The notes: generated from the sequence alone by a model not told the origin. Positions 17,312 to 27,027 are shown, numbered from the stretch's first letter. The stretch is 64,000 nucleotides of DNA from Ardenticatenaceae bacterium (GCA_020634435.1 JACKBS010000010.1:310001-374000), one strand, 5' to 3'. Translations and numbers: made by a program.

Positions 17312-18634
17312 ATGAAACTATTGGATTCATTTTCCACAGATTTACAATCGCATGAAATTTGGCTGTGGCAATGTGCCGTGCATTGGCGGCAGCCGAACAC
17401 GGCCGTTTTGCCTGTTGCAGTAGATTGGCCTGCGTTGGTGCGGGTTGGGCTGTGGAATCGGGCGCAGACGATGCTGCTCGATTTTTTGCTAGCGCAGCAG
17501 GTTTTGGACCAACTTTCGCCAGAGGATTTGATCAGTTTAGAGGAGGGTGCGGCCAAATTTCGGCAGAATGCGGCCGTTATGGGCCAGTCGCTGCAAATTT
17601 ACCTGCAAAAGGCAGAGGAGCGGGGCATTGATACGGCCGTTCTCAAAGGTCTCTCCGTCTCGCAAAATATTTACGGGAATACGGCCGTACGCCCCGGCGG
17701 TGACATCGACGTGCTGGTGCGGGCGCAGGACGTGGACGGCAGCATCAAGATTTTGGACGAAATGGAAATTGGCCAAAATTGGCCCAACCTGATGGACGAC
17801 CGCTACTACGAGCGGCACCATTTGCACCAGCAGCGCTGTACTGAAGATTTGCGCCTGTGGTACGAGGTGCATTGGGCGCTCGACCATCCCCTGACGCGGC
17901 TGACAATTGATTACGAGGCAGTGATGGATCGCACGACGCCCGGCACGCTGCTGGGCGCGCCGGTGGCTGATTTAGCGCTGCCCGATTTGCTGCTGAGTTT
18001 GGCGATCCACCTGGTGAAACACGCCATCTACCTGCCCAGCGTGCTGGATCATCCCGACCTGGCGCGCATCATTCTAGCGGATGGCATGCTGATGTACTTT
18101 CTAGACGTGGCCGAAGTGGTGAAGCAGCACGAAAGCGAGATCGATTGGCCGCAAACGGTTGAGCTGGCTAACGCCTGGGGCGCAGCCGAGATTTTGGGGG
18201 CGGTTTTGCAGGTGTGCCACGGTTATCTGCACGCCTCGGTGCCGGATTGGGTGCTGGACGCATTGCCGGTGGCGGGGCCAAATCGGGTGAAGCAGTGGGT
18301 AATGCAGAAGGTGGTGGCGTATGAAACGGCCGTTCACCTTGGCCAGCCCCCCAGCAAATTGTGGAAATTTTTACTGATCACCAACGGCGCATTCATTTTA
18401 CGGCCGATTCGCTTGCTGGATTTGCTGGAATACTGTTTTCCAGGGCGGGATTATTTGCGGCGGAAGTATGGCAGCGGTTCGGTTTGGCGGGGCATGGGCC
18501 ATTTTGTGAAGGCGTTGGGGCAGTACGGCCGTATCGCCATTGACACACTTTACTTCACCTGGGAACGGTACTGGCGGCTGCGGCGGCAAAATTACAGCAC
18601 CTCCCTCTTTAATCGACTCGAAGTGGACGCATGA
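17312..18634 (+). CDS. NTP_transf_5 family nucleotidyltransferase
   Basis: A protein of about 440 residues of the PF14907-like family with TAVLKGLSVSQNIY...RPGGDIDVLVR, including the Asp-x-Asp pair. ATG 17312 is preferred to TTG 17300. It is the first gene of a coupled operon: its stop overlaps the flippase start in ATGA. Members of this family co-occur with HPr-kinase-like enzymes in lasso-peptide clusters, which is notable because such a kinase is the third gene here; no precursor or cyclase gene was found, however. Confidence 0.8.
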   Translation: MKLLDSFSTDLQSHEIWLWQCAVHWRQPNTAVLPVAVDWPALVRVGLWNRAQTMLLDFLLAQQVLDQLSPEDLISLEEGAAKFRQNAAVMGQSLQIYLQKAEERGIDTAVLKGLSVSQNIYGNTAVRPGGDIDVLVRAQDVDGSIKILDEMEIGQNWPNLMDDRYYERHHLHQQRCTEDLRLWYEVHWALDHPLTRLTIDYEAVMDRTTPGTLLGAPVADLALPDLLLSLAIHLVKHAIYLPSVLDHPDLARIILADGMLMYFLDVAEVVKQHESEIDWPQTVELANAWGAAEILGAVLQVCHGYLHASVPDWVLDALPVAGPNRVKQWVMQKVVAYETAVHLGQPPSKLWKFLLITNGAFILRPIRLLDLLEYCFPGRDYLRRKYGSGSVWRGMGHFVKALGQYGRIAIDTLYFTWERYWRLRRQNYSTSLFNRLEVDA

Positions 18635-19917
18635 CCGGCTTGCGGGCAGTGTGGACCCCGTGGCGGCAGCGGCCCGCTGTGCAGCAAACCACTTTCTTGC
18701 TGGCCATCGACGCCGTGACCAACGCCATCGACTACGGCTTTCACATCTATGTGGCCCGCGTGCTGCTGCCCGCCGAGTTTGCTGCGGCGCAAACGATCAA
18801 CAGCCTGTTGCTGCTCGGCCTCACCACGGCGGCAGTCATGCAGCCGGTAGTGGCCCGCTACGTCGCCGAAGCCAACCTCTCAACAGACCTCCCCTCACGC
18901 ACAGATTTTGCCATTTTCCGCCACTTTTTAGGCCGCAGCGGGCTGGTGGGGTTGGGAGCGGTGCTGCTGATCTGGCTGCTGCGAGGGTCGTTGGCGGATT
19001 GGTTGAACTTGCCGGAAACGGCCGTTGCTCTGGCCGCCTTCATGATTTTCATTGCCACCACGCGGCCGGTGGTGGCCGGGATGCTGCAAGGGCAGCGTCG
19101 CTTTGGCTGGTTTGGCGGGATGCGCCTGGGGTACGCCGTGGGCCGTTTTGCCGTGGGGCTGCTGCTTATTTCGGCGCTGGGGCTGGGCCTGAACGGAGCC
19201 ATTGGGGCGATGCCGCTGGGGGGCGTGGTGTCGCTGCTGGTGGGGCTGGCTTGTTTGGGCGGATTGGCTTGGCACGGTGGTACGGCCGTTCCGTCAAAAT
19301 ATCGCTGGTCGGCCAGCACGCTGACGCTCAATGCGCTGGTTGCGTACGCGGCATACATGGCGCTGCTCAGCCTGGATTTGGTCTGGGTGAACCGCTTGCT
19401 GCCTGCTGAAGATGCGGCATTGTACGCGACGGCCGTTTTGCTGCGCCGTGTTTTGCTGCTGCCAGGGGCCGTGATTGTGATCATGTATCCGCGAGCAGTG
19501 GCCAGGGTGGCCGCCAAACAGTCACCGGATACACTGCTGTGGCAAACGGCCGTAGTGGTGAGCTTGCCGACGGTATTGTTAACGGCCGTTCTGACTCTGT
19601 TTGGCGCACCGTTAATCAGGTGGACACTCGGCCCGGCTTACGTGGCAGCGGCTCCGCTGCTTGGCGGCATGGGCGCGGCGATGCTGGGCGTGGGGCTTAC
19701 CGTCATCTGGCTAAATTTTTATCTGGCGACCCGGCCGCTGCCGTTTGTGATACTGTTGGCGGGAACGGCCGTTCTCCAACTCGTTTTGCTGCAAGCGGTG
19801 CCGCTTGACTTGCCCACCGTCACTGCCATTTTTGGTCTGGGCGGCTGGCTGCCCGCTATCGGCGGGGGGCTGCTTTACTGGTTTTGGCTGCGCCCCACGC
19901 TGGAGCATACTTCATGA
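18631..19917 (+). CDS. Polysaccharide flippase-like membrane protein (MOP superfamily)
   Basis: A 428-residue protein with about 12 to 13 transmembrane helices and a MATE/Wzx-like N-terminus (FLLAIDAVTNAIDYGFHIYVARVLLPAEFA). It likely moves a lipid-linked glycan or similar across the membrane. The start overlaps the preceding gene by 4 bases and the stop overlaps the following gene by 4 bases, so the three products are probably made in fixed ratio. The specific substrate is not evident. Confidence 0.8.
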   Translation: MTGLRAVWTPWRQRPAVQQTTFLLAIDAVTNAIDYGFHIYVARVLLPAEFAAAQTINSLLLLGLTTAAVMQPVVARYVAEANLSTDLPSRTDFAIFRHFLGRSGLVGLGAVLLIWLLRGSLADWLNLPETAVALAAFMIFIATTRPVVAGMLQGQRRFGWFGGMRLGYAVGRFAVGLLLISALGLGLNGAIGAMPLGGVVSLLVGLACLGGLAWHGGTAVPSKYRWSASTLTLNALVAYAAYMALLSLDLVWVNRLLPAEDAALYATAVLLRRVLLLPGAVIVIMYPRAVARVAAKQSPDTLLWQTAVVVSLPTVLLTAVLTLFGAPLIRWTLGPAYVAAAPLLGGMGAAMLGVGLTVIWLNFYLATRPLPFVILLAGTAVLQLVLLQAVPLDLPTVTAIFGLGGWLPAIGGGLLYWFWLRPTLEHTS

Positions 19918-20954
19918 CAAAAATTCCCGAAGGCGATTGGCTCGCCCAACTTAATGAGAGCGACCTGGAAGATTTTTGGCAGCGTCGCGCTAACGATCTC
20001 CAGTTTAAGCAGGAAGTGCGACTGTTTGGTCATCCGTTGGTGGTGGAGAGCAATGAAGAAGGGGTGTTGGCCGCAGTTGAAGTTGCCCTGCAAAATTACA
20101 CAAAAACGGAGCAAAATAAGCCGCCGCTGGGGGCGCTCCAGCTGGTCGTGCAGCCCATGCGCCAGCCACCTGGCCCCGTGCCGGACGATTTGATGCAGCA
20201 AATCACATACAGCGGCAGCGCGGATTGGTTGATGATGCAACTGGGCGGCTGGGGGATGGTGCATCTAGACCTAGCAAAAAAACGCGGTACGGCCGTTCTC
20301 GACCCCCAACTCGCCGCCAGACCAGAGCTGGTGGCCCAATGTGTGCTGCACACGCTGCTGCTGAACTTGGTTATCTCGCATGGTTACGGGATGCTGCACG
20401 CCTCTTGCTTGGTGCGGGACGAGGTGGCGCTGCTGCTGCTGGCACCGCACAACACGGGCAAAAGCACCACGGCGCTGCGGCTGGCGCTGGCGGGCTTTCG
20501 CTTGCTCACGGACAGCATGGTGTTTGTGGATGGGGATGGCTTTTTGCACGGCTACCCGGCAGGGCTGGCCAAGCTGCGCGGCGACATGGTGGAGCAGTTC
20601 CCGGAATTACGGCCGTTCCTCCAACCGGAAATTGTGCGCCAGGAAACAAAGTATCGGGTGGATTTGCGGGCGGTAAACCCAGATTTTGTGCAGGAAACGG
20701 CCGTACGCCCCCGAAAAATCATCCTTTGTCTGCTGTCTCGCCATGAACAAGAGGCAACGGTGGTGGCAGAGGTGGGGGAAACGGAGGTGATTCAGGCAAT
20801 TTTGCGCAACAGTTTGTATGTGGATCAGCCGCAGGTATGGCGGCAGAATGTGGCAAATTTACAGGGAGTGTTGGTGGGGGTAACGGCCGTTGCGCTAAAA
20901 CTTGGTTCCGATCAAAGAACCCTGATTCAATTACTGAACAAACTTGTCGCCTAA
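19914..20954 (+). CDS. HPr-kinase-like P-loop protein
   Basis: A 346-residue protein with a C-terminal HprK/PEPCK-type nucleotide-binding fold: MLHASCLVR, then the P-loop-like LLAPHNTGKSTTALRLALAG, then LLTDSMVFVD. The N-terminal 150 residues match no family known to me. Related kinases phosphorylate peptides in lasso clusters or occur with nucleotidyltransferases in surface-polymer loci. The stop codon TAA is part of an attC-like inverse core (20948-20955). A diverged copy of the last 35 codons is found at 28860-28966. Confidence 0.75.
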   Translation: MTKIPEGDWLAQLNESDLEDFWQRRANDLQFKQEVRLFGHPLVVESNEEGVLAAVEVALQNYTKTEQNKPPLGALQLVVQPMRQPPGPVPDDLMQQITYSGSADWLMMQLGGWGMVHLDLAKKRGTAVLDPQLAARPELVAQCVLHTLLLNLVISHGYGMLHASCLVRDEVALLLLAPHNTGKSTTALRLALAGFRLLTDSMVFVDGDGFLHGYPAGLAKLRGDMVEQFPELRPFLQPEIVRQETKYRVDLRAVNPDFVQETAVRPRKIILCLLSRHEQEATVVAEVGETEVIQAILRNSLYVDQPQVWRQNVANLQGVLVGVTAVALKLGSDQRTLIQLLNKLVA

Positions 20955-21000
20955 CGCCCGCTTCATCTGCCGCTAGGTCAGGTGCAAGCCCTGTTAGGCG
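20948..21000 (+). other. Candidate attC recombination site
   Basis: Inverse core CGCCTAAC (20948-20955) pairs with core GTTAGGCG (20993-21000). Inside, GCTTCATCTG (20960-20969) pairs with CAGGTGCAAGC (20979-20989), leaving one unpaired base and one G-U type mismatch. This is the pattern of L''/L' boxes with an extrahelical base in integron attC sites. At 53 bases it is slightly shorter than classical attC. The gene upstream ends inside the inverse core, as cassette genes often do. No integrase gene is visible. Confidence 0.5.
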
Positions 21001-21299
21001 GCGATCAAGCACATGAATCAATAAATTCAAAATCTTTTGCCACCTCTTTCGTGCCTTTTCACCGTCACTTTCGCCAATGCTCTTGACTTACTCGTTAATG
21101 ACATAAGGTGGGCAAAATTTGCGGGTTTGACAAGTGCATTTACCAGAAAACAAGAAGTAATTTTTGACCGCCGCTTATTGTAGAACCTTGACAGTGCCAA
21201 CCAAGAGTGGCTTTTGCGGAGGAGTGTCAGGCCACGCTTTTTCAGCCTGACACGACACAGCAAAGGTTGCTCTCAAATAGGAGGGGTTACATTGTCTTC

Positions 21300-21413
21300 T
21301 TATGCTTCAATTATTTTAAAATCACCTGATTCTTTAATTGAAATGCTGAATTTAGCCTGTCTGTGCCCGATTAAATAGGGCATTCCATCTTCGTCATAGT
21401 TCCCTTGCGCATA
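21300..21413 (-). pseudogene. Displaced C-terminal end of the toxin frame
   Basis: In the frame next to the annotated toxin end, codons from 21413 to the TAA at 21300-21302 read YAQGNYDEDGMPYLIGHR and on to KIIEA, a natural-looking protein end. The annotated frame instead ends abruptly in MRKGTMTKMECPI. A single-base indel around 21414-21430 would join the two. It could be a real mutation, a programmed shift or a sequencing error. Confidence 0.5.
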
Positions 21414-23524
21414 TTTGATAAACTAACTATCCTGTTCACGTAGTCGTATGAGTCTATTATTTCCGTATTCGTCCATCTTTCTCGTGCCTTCCAAATGGCC
21501 TCAAAAACGTATTTTTCTTCATCAACTATATGCATTTTTGGTAGCTTCTTATACCAAACTTCTAAGTGAGCCATTTCGTGAAATACAGTTAATTCAGACG
21601 CATTGTTTGACCTTAAGAACATTTCAGGAGGGGGGCCAGGATTAAATTTTCCGACGACATTTCTACTATTCCATTCTTTAAGTAGATTTTTCAAATTATG
21701 ATCAGTGTCTACAAATCTTAACCTTACTCCATATTTACTTCGAAGTATATCTCTCAGACCTCGCAGTTTTCCTCCTGTTAGAAGTCGCCCACCAGATTGG
21801 TCAAAAAGATTATCTACTTGTCGTAAAAGCTCATCAAAATCTCTTTGTGACTGTCTCCAATTCGGAAAGATGTCATCCAACCACCTCTTGATACCAACAA
21901 TAATTTCATCAATGCTTTTCACAATTGCTTTGGTTCCGCCCTGCAATTTTTTTGCTAAAGCTTTTAATACAACAACAAGAGGATTAGCTGCCCGTTTCAC
22001 TCCCTTGATAGCAATACCGATAGCTTTTGCGGCAAGATCGTCTACCCACTTCAGGGCATTTCCTAATAACCTGCCAGCTTTTCCAGCTTTTCCAAGCAAT
22101 GAGGCTATCCATGCAACAGGAATAAACAATGTTGCCGCATACCCAAGATAATAAAAAATTTCATAAGAACTTAACGATAAAGCACTCTTTACACCTTTTT
22201 CTATCCCTTTCTCTATTCCTTCACCTACGTTTTTTGCACCTTCAATCGTTGAATTTATGATAGCATTCAGATCAATTTCGCTAATAAAGCTTTTAGAAGC
22301 TTTAATTACGTTGTCGAATACCTCAACAATGTTTATTGAGTTGAATTTATCAAGAATATTATCAAGCAGTTCGAGTACCTCGCGCTGACTTGACTTATCG
22401 TTTTTGAAGCCAATAACATCACCAACTGCTTTGTTCGCTAGCTTGCCACCGTCAAGTGCCAGTTTTACTAGAAAGAGTAATCCACTTATCATGTCTACAA
22501 GCCCATTCCAAACACCTATCAAAAAAGACAATTGATGCTGTGAAAATTCTAATGCGGCCTTGACTATTTTTGTGTGGATAGTGATTACAGATTCGTATAT
22601 GTCAGTTACATATTTGAATATCTGATCAAGCTTGCTAGCGAGGGGTTTTGATATTTTGTTTTTGCTTACTAATTGATTAAGGATAGACTGATTTAAATTG
22701 TTGAAAAATATTTTTGCATTTTCTAATAGTTTATCAATACCTACAAAGACAGTATCATGAGCTAAATTCGACTTTTTGCTATTGGAAGATGGGTTCCAAA
22801 CACTTTCCTTTACAATCAAATTATTTTCCATAAAGTCAATGGCTTTTCCTAAACCATTACTTAATAAGGCAAACCCAAATTCAAAAGAATAAAAGATTCC
22901 AGATAGAAGGGAAGCTAAATTATCTAAGAATCCCTTTTCACCTTTTTCAGCAGATTGAAGTAACTGATTCACGTCGTCGTTTGTCAAGTAGGCTTGACTT
23001 TTCACTAATCCCTGAAGAGATTTTTGGCTAAATTGAACATCTTTCCCCCAAATAGCATAAATTATCTTCTGACTAAAAGTGTCATCGTCACCTTCAATAA
23101 ACAAAAGAATTTCATTGCTTATTGGCTGCCCATTAGCTTTGTTTTCGATCAAATAATTTAGTTTGTATCCATCATCAGATATAAACATTCTGATCTTAAC
23201 AGGCTTATTCTTGGCTGAAATAATTGATTGATCTAGCTCTTTTCCCCTAAGAAAATCTTCTTCGTTTGATGAAGACTGAGACGGAGGAGTCTGAAAATAT
23301 TTGCTTTCATTTACAATTGTCAGTCGCTCGTCATAAAGGGTAGCAATTTGAGCTTTCTTAAAGAACACAGATGCAATGTCATTGCTGCTGTAAAACATTG
23401 GTTCATCAGGAAGAAATTTGTTGGGGCTAGAGCTATTTGCAAATCCTGACTTTTGTCCAATTGGCGGCAAAATTTCAGGAAACTTCTTTGTTTCTGTCGG
23501 AAAGTCTGGGAATTGAGAGAGCAT
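21371..23524 (-). CDS. Predicted polymorphic toxin with C-terminal zincin (MPTase4-like)
   Basis: A 717-residue AT-rich gene product. The C-terminal 130 residues resemble the metallopeptidase toxin 4 domain: FHEMAHLEVW with zinc ligands His649 and His653 and catalytic Glu650, then YVFEAIWKARERWTNTEI supplying a possible third ligand. The middle (about residues 190-560) is a long helical region with hydrophobic stretches (SFLIGVWNGLVDMISGLLFLV, YLGYAATLFIPVAWIASLLG) typical of secreted polymorphic toxins delivered by contractile or other systems. It lies 65 bases downstream of the 1145-residue gene. No immunity gene is recognisable and the 3' end looks frameshifted. Confidence 0.7.
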   Translation of the reverse strand: MLSQFPDFPTETKKFPEILPPIGQKSGFANSSSPNKFLPDEPMFYSSNDIASVFFKKAQIATLYDERLTIVNESKYFQTPPSQSSSNEEDFLRGKELDQSIISAKNKPVKIRMFISDDGYKLNYLIENKANGQPISNEILLFIEGDDDTFSQKIIYAIWGKDVQFSQKSLQGLVKSQAYLTNDDVNQLLQSAEKGEKGFLDNLASLLSGIFYSFEFGFALLSNGLGKAIDFMENNLIVKESVWNPSSNSKKSNLAHDTVFVGIDKLLENAKIFFNNLNQSILNQLVSKNKISKPLASKLDQIFKYVTDIYESVITIHTKIVKAALEFSQHQLSFLIGVWNGLVDMISGLLFLVKLALDGGKLANKAVGDVIGFKNDKSSQREVLELLDNILDKFNSINIVEVFDNVIKASKSFISEIDLNAIINSTIEGAKNVGEGIEKGIEKGVKSALSLSSYEIFYYLGYAATLFIPVAWIASLLGKAGKAGRLLGNALKWVDDLAAKAIGIAIKGVKRAANPLVVVLKALAKKLQGGTKAIVKSIDEIIVGIKRWLDDIFPNWRQSQRDFDELLRQVDNLFDQSGGRLLTGGKLRGLRDILRSKYGVRLRFVDTDHNLKNLLKEWNSRNVVGKFNPGPPPEMFLRSNNASELTVFHEMAHLEVWYKKLPKMHIVDEEKYVFEAIWKARERWTNTEIIDSYDYVNRIVSLSNMRKGTMTKMECPI

Positions 23525-23589
23525 AATAAACTCACAAAATGAGGGAGAAATTACCTTTAACTTAGTCTAAGCTTTGTGCTTTTAACCAG

Positions 23590-26500
23590 TTAGGGGGTTT
23601 TATTTTCCACCCCGATCAGTACTGACTTGCCTTTTGCCACTATTGAACTACTCTGACCGCATGGCAATCCTTCTGACTCTAATGCTTTTCCGTCGTCCTG
23701 TACAATCGTTAGCGTGGTAGGCACTTTGGTTTCCCAAGTTTCTTCGACTATTATTTCTTCGTTACCTGTATCCATTTCTTCATTAATTGAGATATGCATA
23801 TCTTCATCAACGTCAAGTACAAAGCCAGAACCCAGCCAAATCTCACCTGTATTTAGGAAATATTGAACAGCGTTTTCGTACCCTCGTCTTACAGGTAATT
23901 TTACTTTTGCCATACCGCTAGAAAGAAATGATTTGAAAACCTCATCTGTAGTGCCTTCCATATGCATCAAGGTATACCATCGGTTTTTTGGAGCATAAAA
24001 ATAGGGAAAGAACTTATAAGCCATGATGTCCCATTCGAATGCTTGTTCTAGAAAACTAGCTCTTATAGCTCTGATTTCATAATCTGAATCTAGCTTTAGC
24101 GACGGCTTACCATCGGCATATTTATAATTGTCAGCTGATATAGTTATTTCTTCGAACGGCTTGGTCAACATTTCAATGCATAATCTTTTTAGCTCTATAC
24201 TTTCAATCTTTCGATTTATTGCGGGATTATAATTATATTCTCGTTGTTCAGGTTCAATGGGGTCAAACGTTTCTGCTATATTTGCCCTTGTTTGTTCATT
24301 GAAAGCTGCGAGTTTTTCTTCGTACGCTTTAAATATGGCATTATAGGAATCAAGACGCCACTGGTTAAAAACCGATTCTTTTCTTTCACACTTAGCAGTT
24401 ACAGTAAAGCCAAAGGAACCAATATCATTAGTGATGAATGTAACTCCCAAAGTACGCTCTGTGTGCTCTATAGACTTAAATTCGCTATGCTCACCTTTAA
24501 ATGTATTGCGTGTCTTGTCGAAAAATTCAACAGGAAAGGCCATAGTCCCTACATAGACGTGTGCTGTTCTACCTTCGTCACTATCTCCATGAACACTTGC
24601 CATTCCTCTACATCTAACCTTTATGCAAATGTAGCCCTCCGGGATTTCCAATTCATTGAAGGCTTGGGAGTCATCAGTCTTATATTCAGCTCCGCTTTCT
24701 CGCATAACCATAGAAAATGCCCGGGAAACAGAAACTGTTTCATTTGGTAATTCGTCAAGATTTGCTCCATATATAGCCGCAGCATGGTAAATTTGCTCTT
24801 CGGTTAAGGAATCATAACTACTGTTCGCCCCAAATATTTCGTCAGGATGTTTTGGTAGTTGTGTAACTATAATGTTCGATTCGGATGAAGTTTGATTTCC
24901 CACATCTGATTCAATGGTTAGTGAGTCCATGAAATTTCGACCGGGTTCAGCAATCATAAATTCGTACATTAATCTTCTGCCATAATTGACCAACTTGTTT
25001 TCATAAATTTTGTCTACCCAGCGATAAATACCGACAACGTGTTCTTTATTCAGCCGATTGTCATACCCGTGTTTATTGGTTTCTTCAAATTCCCTGCGCA
25101 TTCGATAAGTTCGCTTTCGAATAACTTTTGAAAAGATTCGATCTTTAACTTGTTCAGTGATTTCCCTTGCTTGGTTGATCGCTAAACTATTTGATTCTTC
25201 TTTGGAATTTGAACTAGAAAAATTAGCGTCCGCATCTACACTAAAAGAAATACCTGACGGGTAGGTGCCTGAAACCCCCGTTCCCAATGAAAAATCTTTT
25301 GAACTTTCCGACGATAGAACTTCCGAAAGTTCGGATTGCATTTCAAATCTATCAGTTGTGGAAGTATCGCTTACGGTTTCTGTTTCAAAAATACTTTCGC
25401 TTTCTTCAGTTAATTCAGTTGATATAAAACTTCTTGAAGTTTTCTCTTTATACTCTGAGGCCATTATGTTTTCAATGTGGGACACTTCCCCTTTTACATA
25501 ACAAACAACCTCTTGATCTACTCTTCTAAAATCTGAAATACCTAAGTTTGTCACGCCATACAAAGGGGTTCGATCAGGTTTGACAGTTTGATTTGGTGAG
25601 ATTTTCAGGATTCCATAATATGGATATGAAAGACGGATCTTCGAAATTGTTTCATTTACATCATCAAACAAATTCATTGAGGTTCGGTAAGTAAGCTCAA
25701 CAATATCTGACTGTGTTCTATTTGGAAATTTGAATGGGTTAACATTGAGCTTAAATGTAACAAAGTTATTAAAATCAGAATGTAACTTTTCCCCATTGAG
25801 TTCTACACTAGTATTTGGCCCCAATATTATCTTGCCTTTAATCTCAACGATAGCCGTCTCCTCATTGTTAAAATACTGAGTTAGGTATATGTCATACTTG
25901 TCATCATTTGGCTTTGTTGAAATGATGAATGAATTATTGACTGGAATAGGTTTAATATCGATTCGGACCCCATTAACTATTGCACGAGATGCAAAAATAG
26001 TTCTGGTTTTGTAGGTTCGTTGAAGAGTAGATGTGATATTTTGGGAAATTGACGTACGTAATGATGACAAGTTAGTAAATGAAAGATTTAGTTTTTTCAA
26101 AGCATCCTTATTCTGCTCACTAGGCCACTCCTCTACAATTTCATCTTTGGTCAATTTCACCGACTCTAAAGAGGTAATTTCTGTGACTCTTTTTCCCATG
26201 TCTGCCAAAATAATTCTTTTTGAATCAGCGGGTAGCCCTTGTACAGACTTAGATATATCCTTGAGAAAATTAGCTGTTTTAGCAGCATTCAGTTTGGTCA
26301 ATTTATCTGAAATCTTTGCATCCAATGCACCACTTATGGAAAGCTTGAGGGCATCCTTTTTCAAAAGATCCATCAACTTTATTTGATGGTTAGATAAAAT
26401 TAAATTTTGCTTATCAAGCAGAACAGTTTTCTGTGCAGTTGAGAGTTGGTTTTCACTAGATTTTCTCTGAGGGATAGTAATATTGGTGGGAATTACTATT

Positions 26501-27027
26501 TTGGCATTAATTATTCTTTTTAATTTTTTACGTTCATCTATGTGTTTTGTAGGATCAGAATAACTATATGCACGATTAAATTTCCTCAAAAAGTTGTTGG
26601 CTACAAGCAAAGAAATAATTGAATCAACTTTTGGCTTTGATTTTTCGATGAAAAGAGCATGAATTAAATTGTCCCACAAAATTAATTCTTGTTTTTCTGT
26701 AAATGAGTCAGGGTCTTTTTTGATGTTTAAACTCTTAATATATTCAAAATTGGGTGAAATTCTATTATTTTCGAGCTCTAAAGAAAGAATATAGATTTTC
26801 CCGTTTTTATAACTTCTAAGCTCATTGATACTCTTAAGATTTCCGTAAGCAGGTTTGTCCTTAATTTGCTTGATTATCTCACTATAAGTTCCAGATTTTA
26901 GCCCATTGATGTAATGCAACTGGCCGACTAATTTCTTGTCAGCAATTACGTAATATTCCTCTTTGTCTGCCTGACTTATTCGTTGATAGTTTCTATGAGT
27001 GGCAAATCTAAATAATGTGTTATTCAT
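23590..27027 (-). CDS. Large protein of unknown function, toxin-operon partner
   Basis: A 1145-residue protein with no family I recognise. The N-terminal 350 residues are Lys-rich and helical (repeated short helices, KKLKRIINAK, LKKDALKLSISGALDAKISDKLTKL). The central part is beta-rich with a Ser/Glu-rich segment around residues 500-570. A conserved-looking region VIRKRTYRMRREFEETNKHGYDN... and AYKFFPYFYAPKNRW lies in the C-terminal half. No signal peptide or transmembrane helix is seen. ATG 27027 has AGGAGGAAATTCA directly upstream. Base composition is strongly AT-rich and ACGGCCGT is absent, indicating acquisition with the toxin gene. A carrier or delivery role is conjecture. Confidence 0.75.
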   Translation of the reverse strand: MNNTLFRFATHRNYQRISQADKEEYYVIADKKLVGQLHYINGLKSGTYSEIIKQIKDKPAYGNLKSINELRSYKNGKIYILSLELENNRISPNFEYIKSLNIKKDPDSFTEKQELILWDNLIHALFIEKSKPKVDSIISLLVANNFLRKFNRAYSYSDPTKHIDERKKLKRIINAKIVIPTNITIPQRKSSENQLSTAQKTVLLDKQNLILSNHQIKLMDLLKKDALKLSISGALDAKISDKLTKLNAAKTANFLKDISKSVQGLPADSKRIILADMGKRVTEITSLESVKLTKDEIVEEWPSEQNKDALKKLNLSFTNLSSLRTSISQNITSTLQRTYKTRTIFASRAIVNGVRIDIKPIPVNNSFIISTKPNDDKYDIYLTQYFNNEETAIVEIKGKIILGPNTSVELNGEKLHSDFNNFVTFKLNVNPFKFPNRTQSDIVELTYRTSMNLFDDVNETISKIRLSYPYYGILKISPNQTVKPDRTPLYGVTNLGISDFRRVDQEVVCYVKGEVSHIENIMASEYKEKTSRSFISTELTEESESIFETETVSDTSTTDRFEMQSELSEVLSSESSKDFSLGTGVSGTYPSGISFSVDADANFSSSNSKEESNSLAINQAREITEQVKDRIFSKVIRKRTYRMRREFEETNKHGYDNRLNKEHVVGIYRWVDKIYENKLVNYGRRLMYEFMIAEPGRNFMDSLTIESDVGNQTSSESNIIVTQLPKHPDEIFGANSSYDSLTEEQIYHAAAIYGANLDELPNETVSVSRAFSMVMRESGAEYKTDDSQAFNELEIPEGYICIKVRCRGMASVHGDSDEGRTAHVYVGTMAFPVEFFDKTRNTFKGEHSEFKSIEHTERTLGVTFITNDIGSFGFTVTAKCERKESVFNQWRLDSYNAIFKAYEEKLAAFNEQTRANIAETFDPIEPEQREYNYNPAINRKIESIELKRLCIEMLTKPFEEITISADNYKYADGKPSLKLDSDYEIRAIRASFLEQAFEWDIMAYKFFPYFYAPKNRWYTLMHMEGTTDEVFKSFLSSGMAKVKLPVRRGYENAVQYFLNTGEIWLGSGFVLDVDEDMHISINEEMDTGNEEIIVEETWETKVPTTLTIVQDDGKALESEGLPCGQSSSIVAKGKSVLIGVENKTP

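Noticed and set aside
18540..19409. Long frame overlapping the flippase gene
   Set aside because: Shifted frame within a gene that has convincing membrane helices and ATGA coupling.
21027..21263. Possible immunity gene downstream of the toxin
   Set aside because: Basic, irregular sequence without a good ribosome site; also 108 bases beyond the toxin stop. Not supportable.
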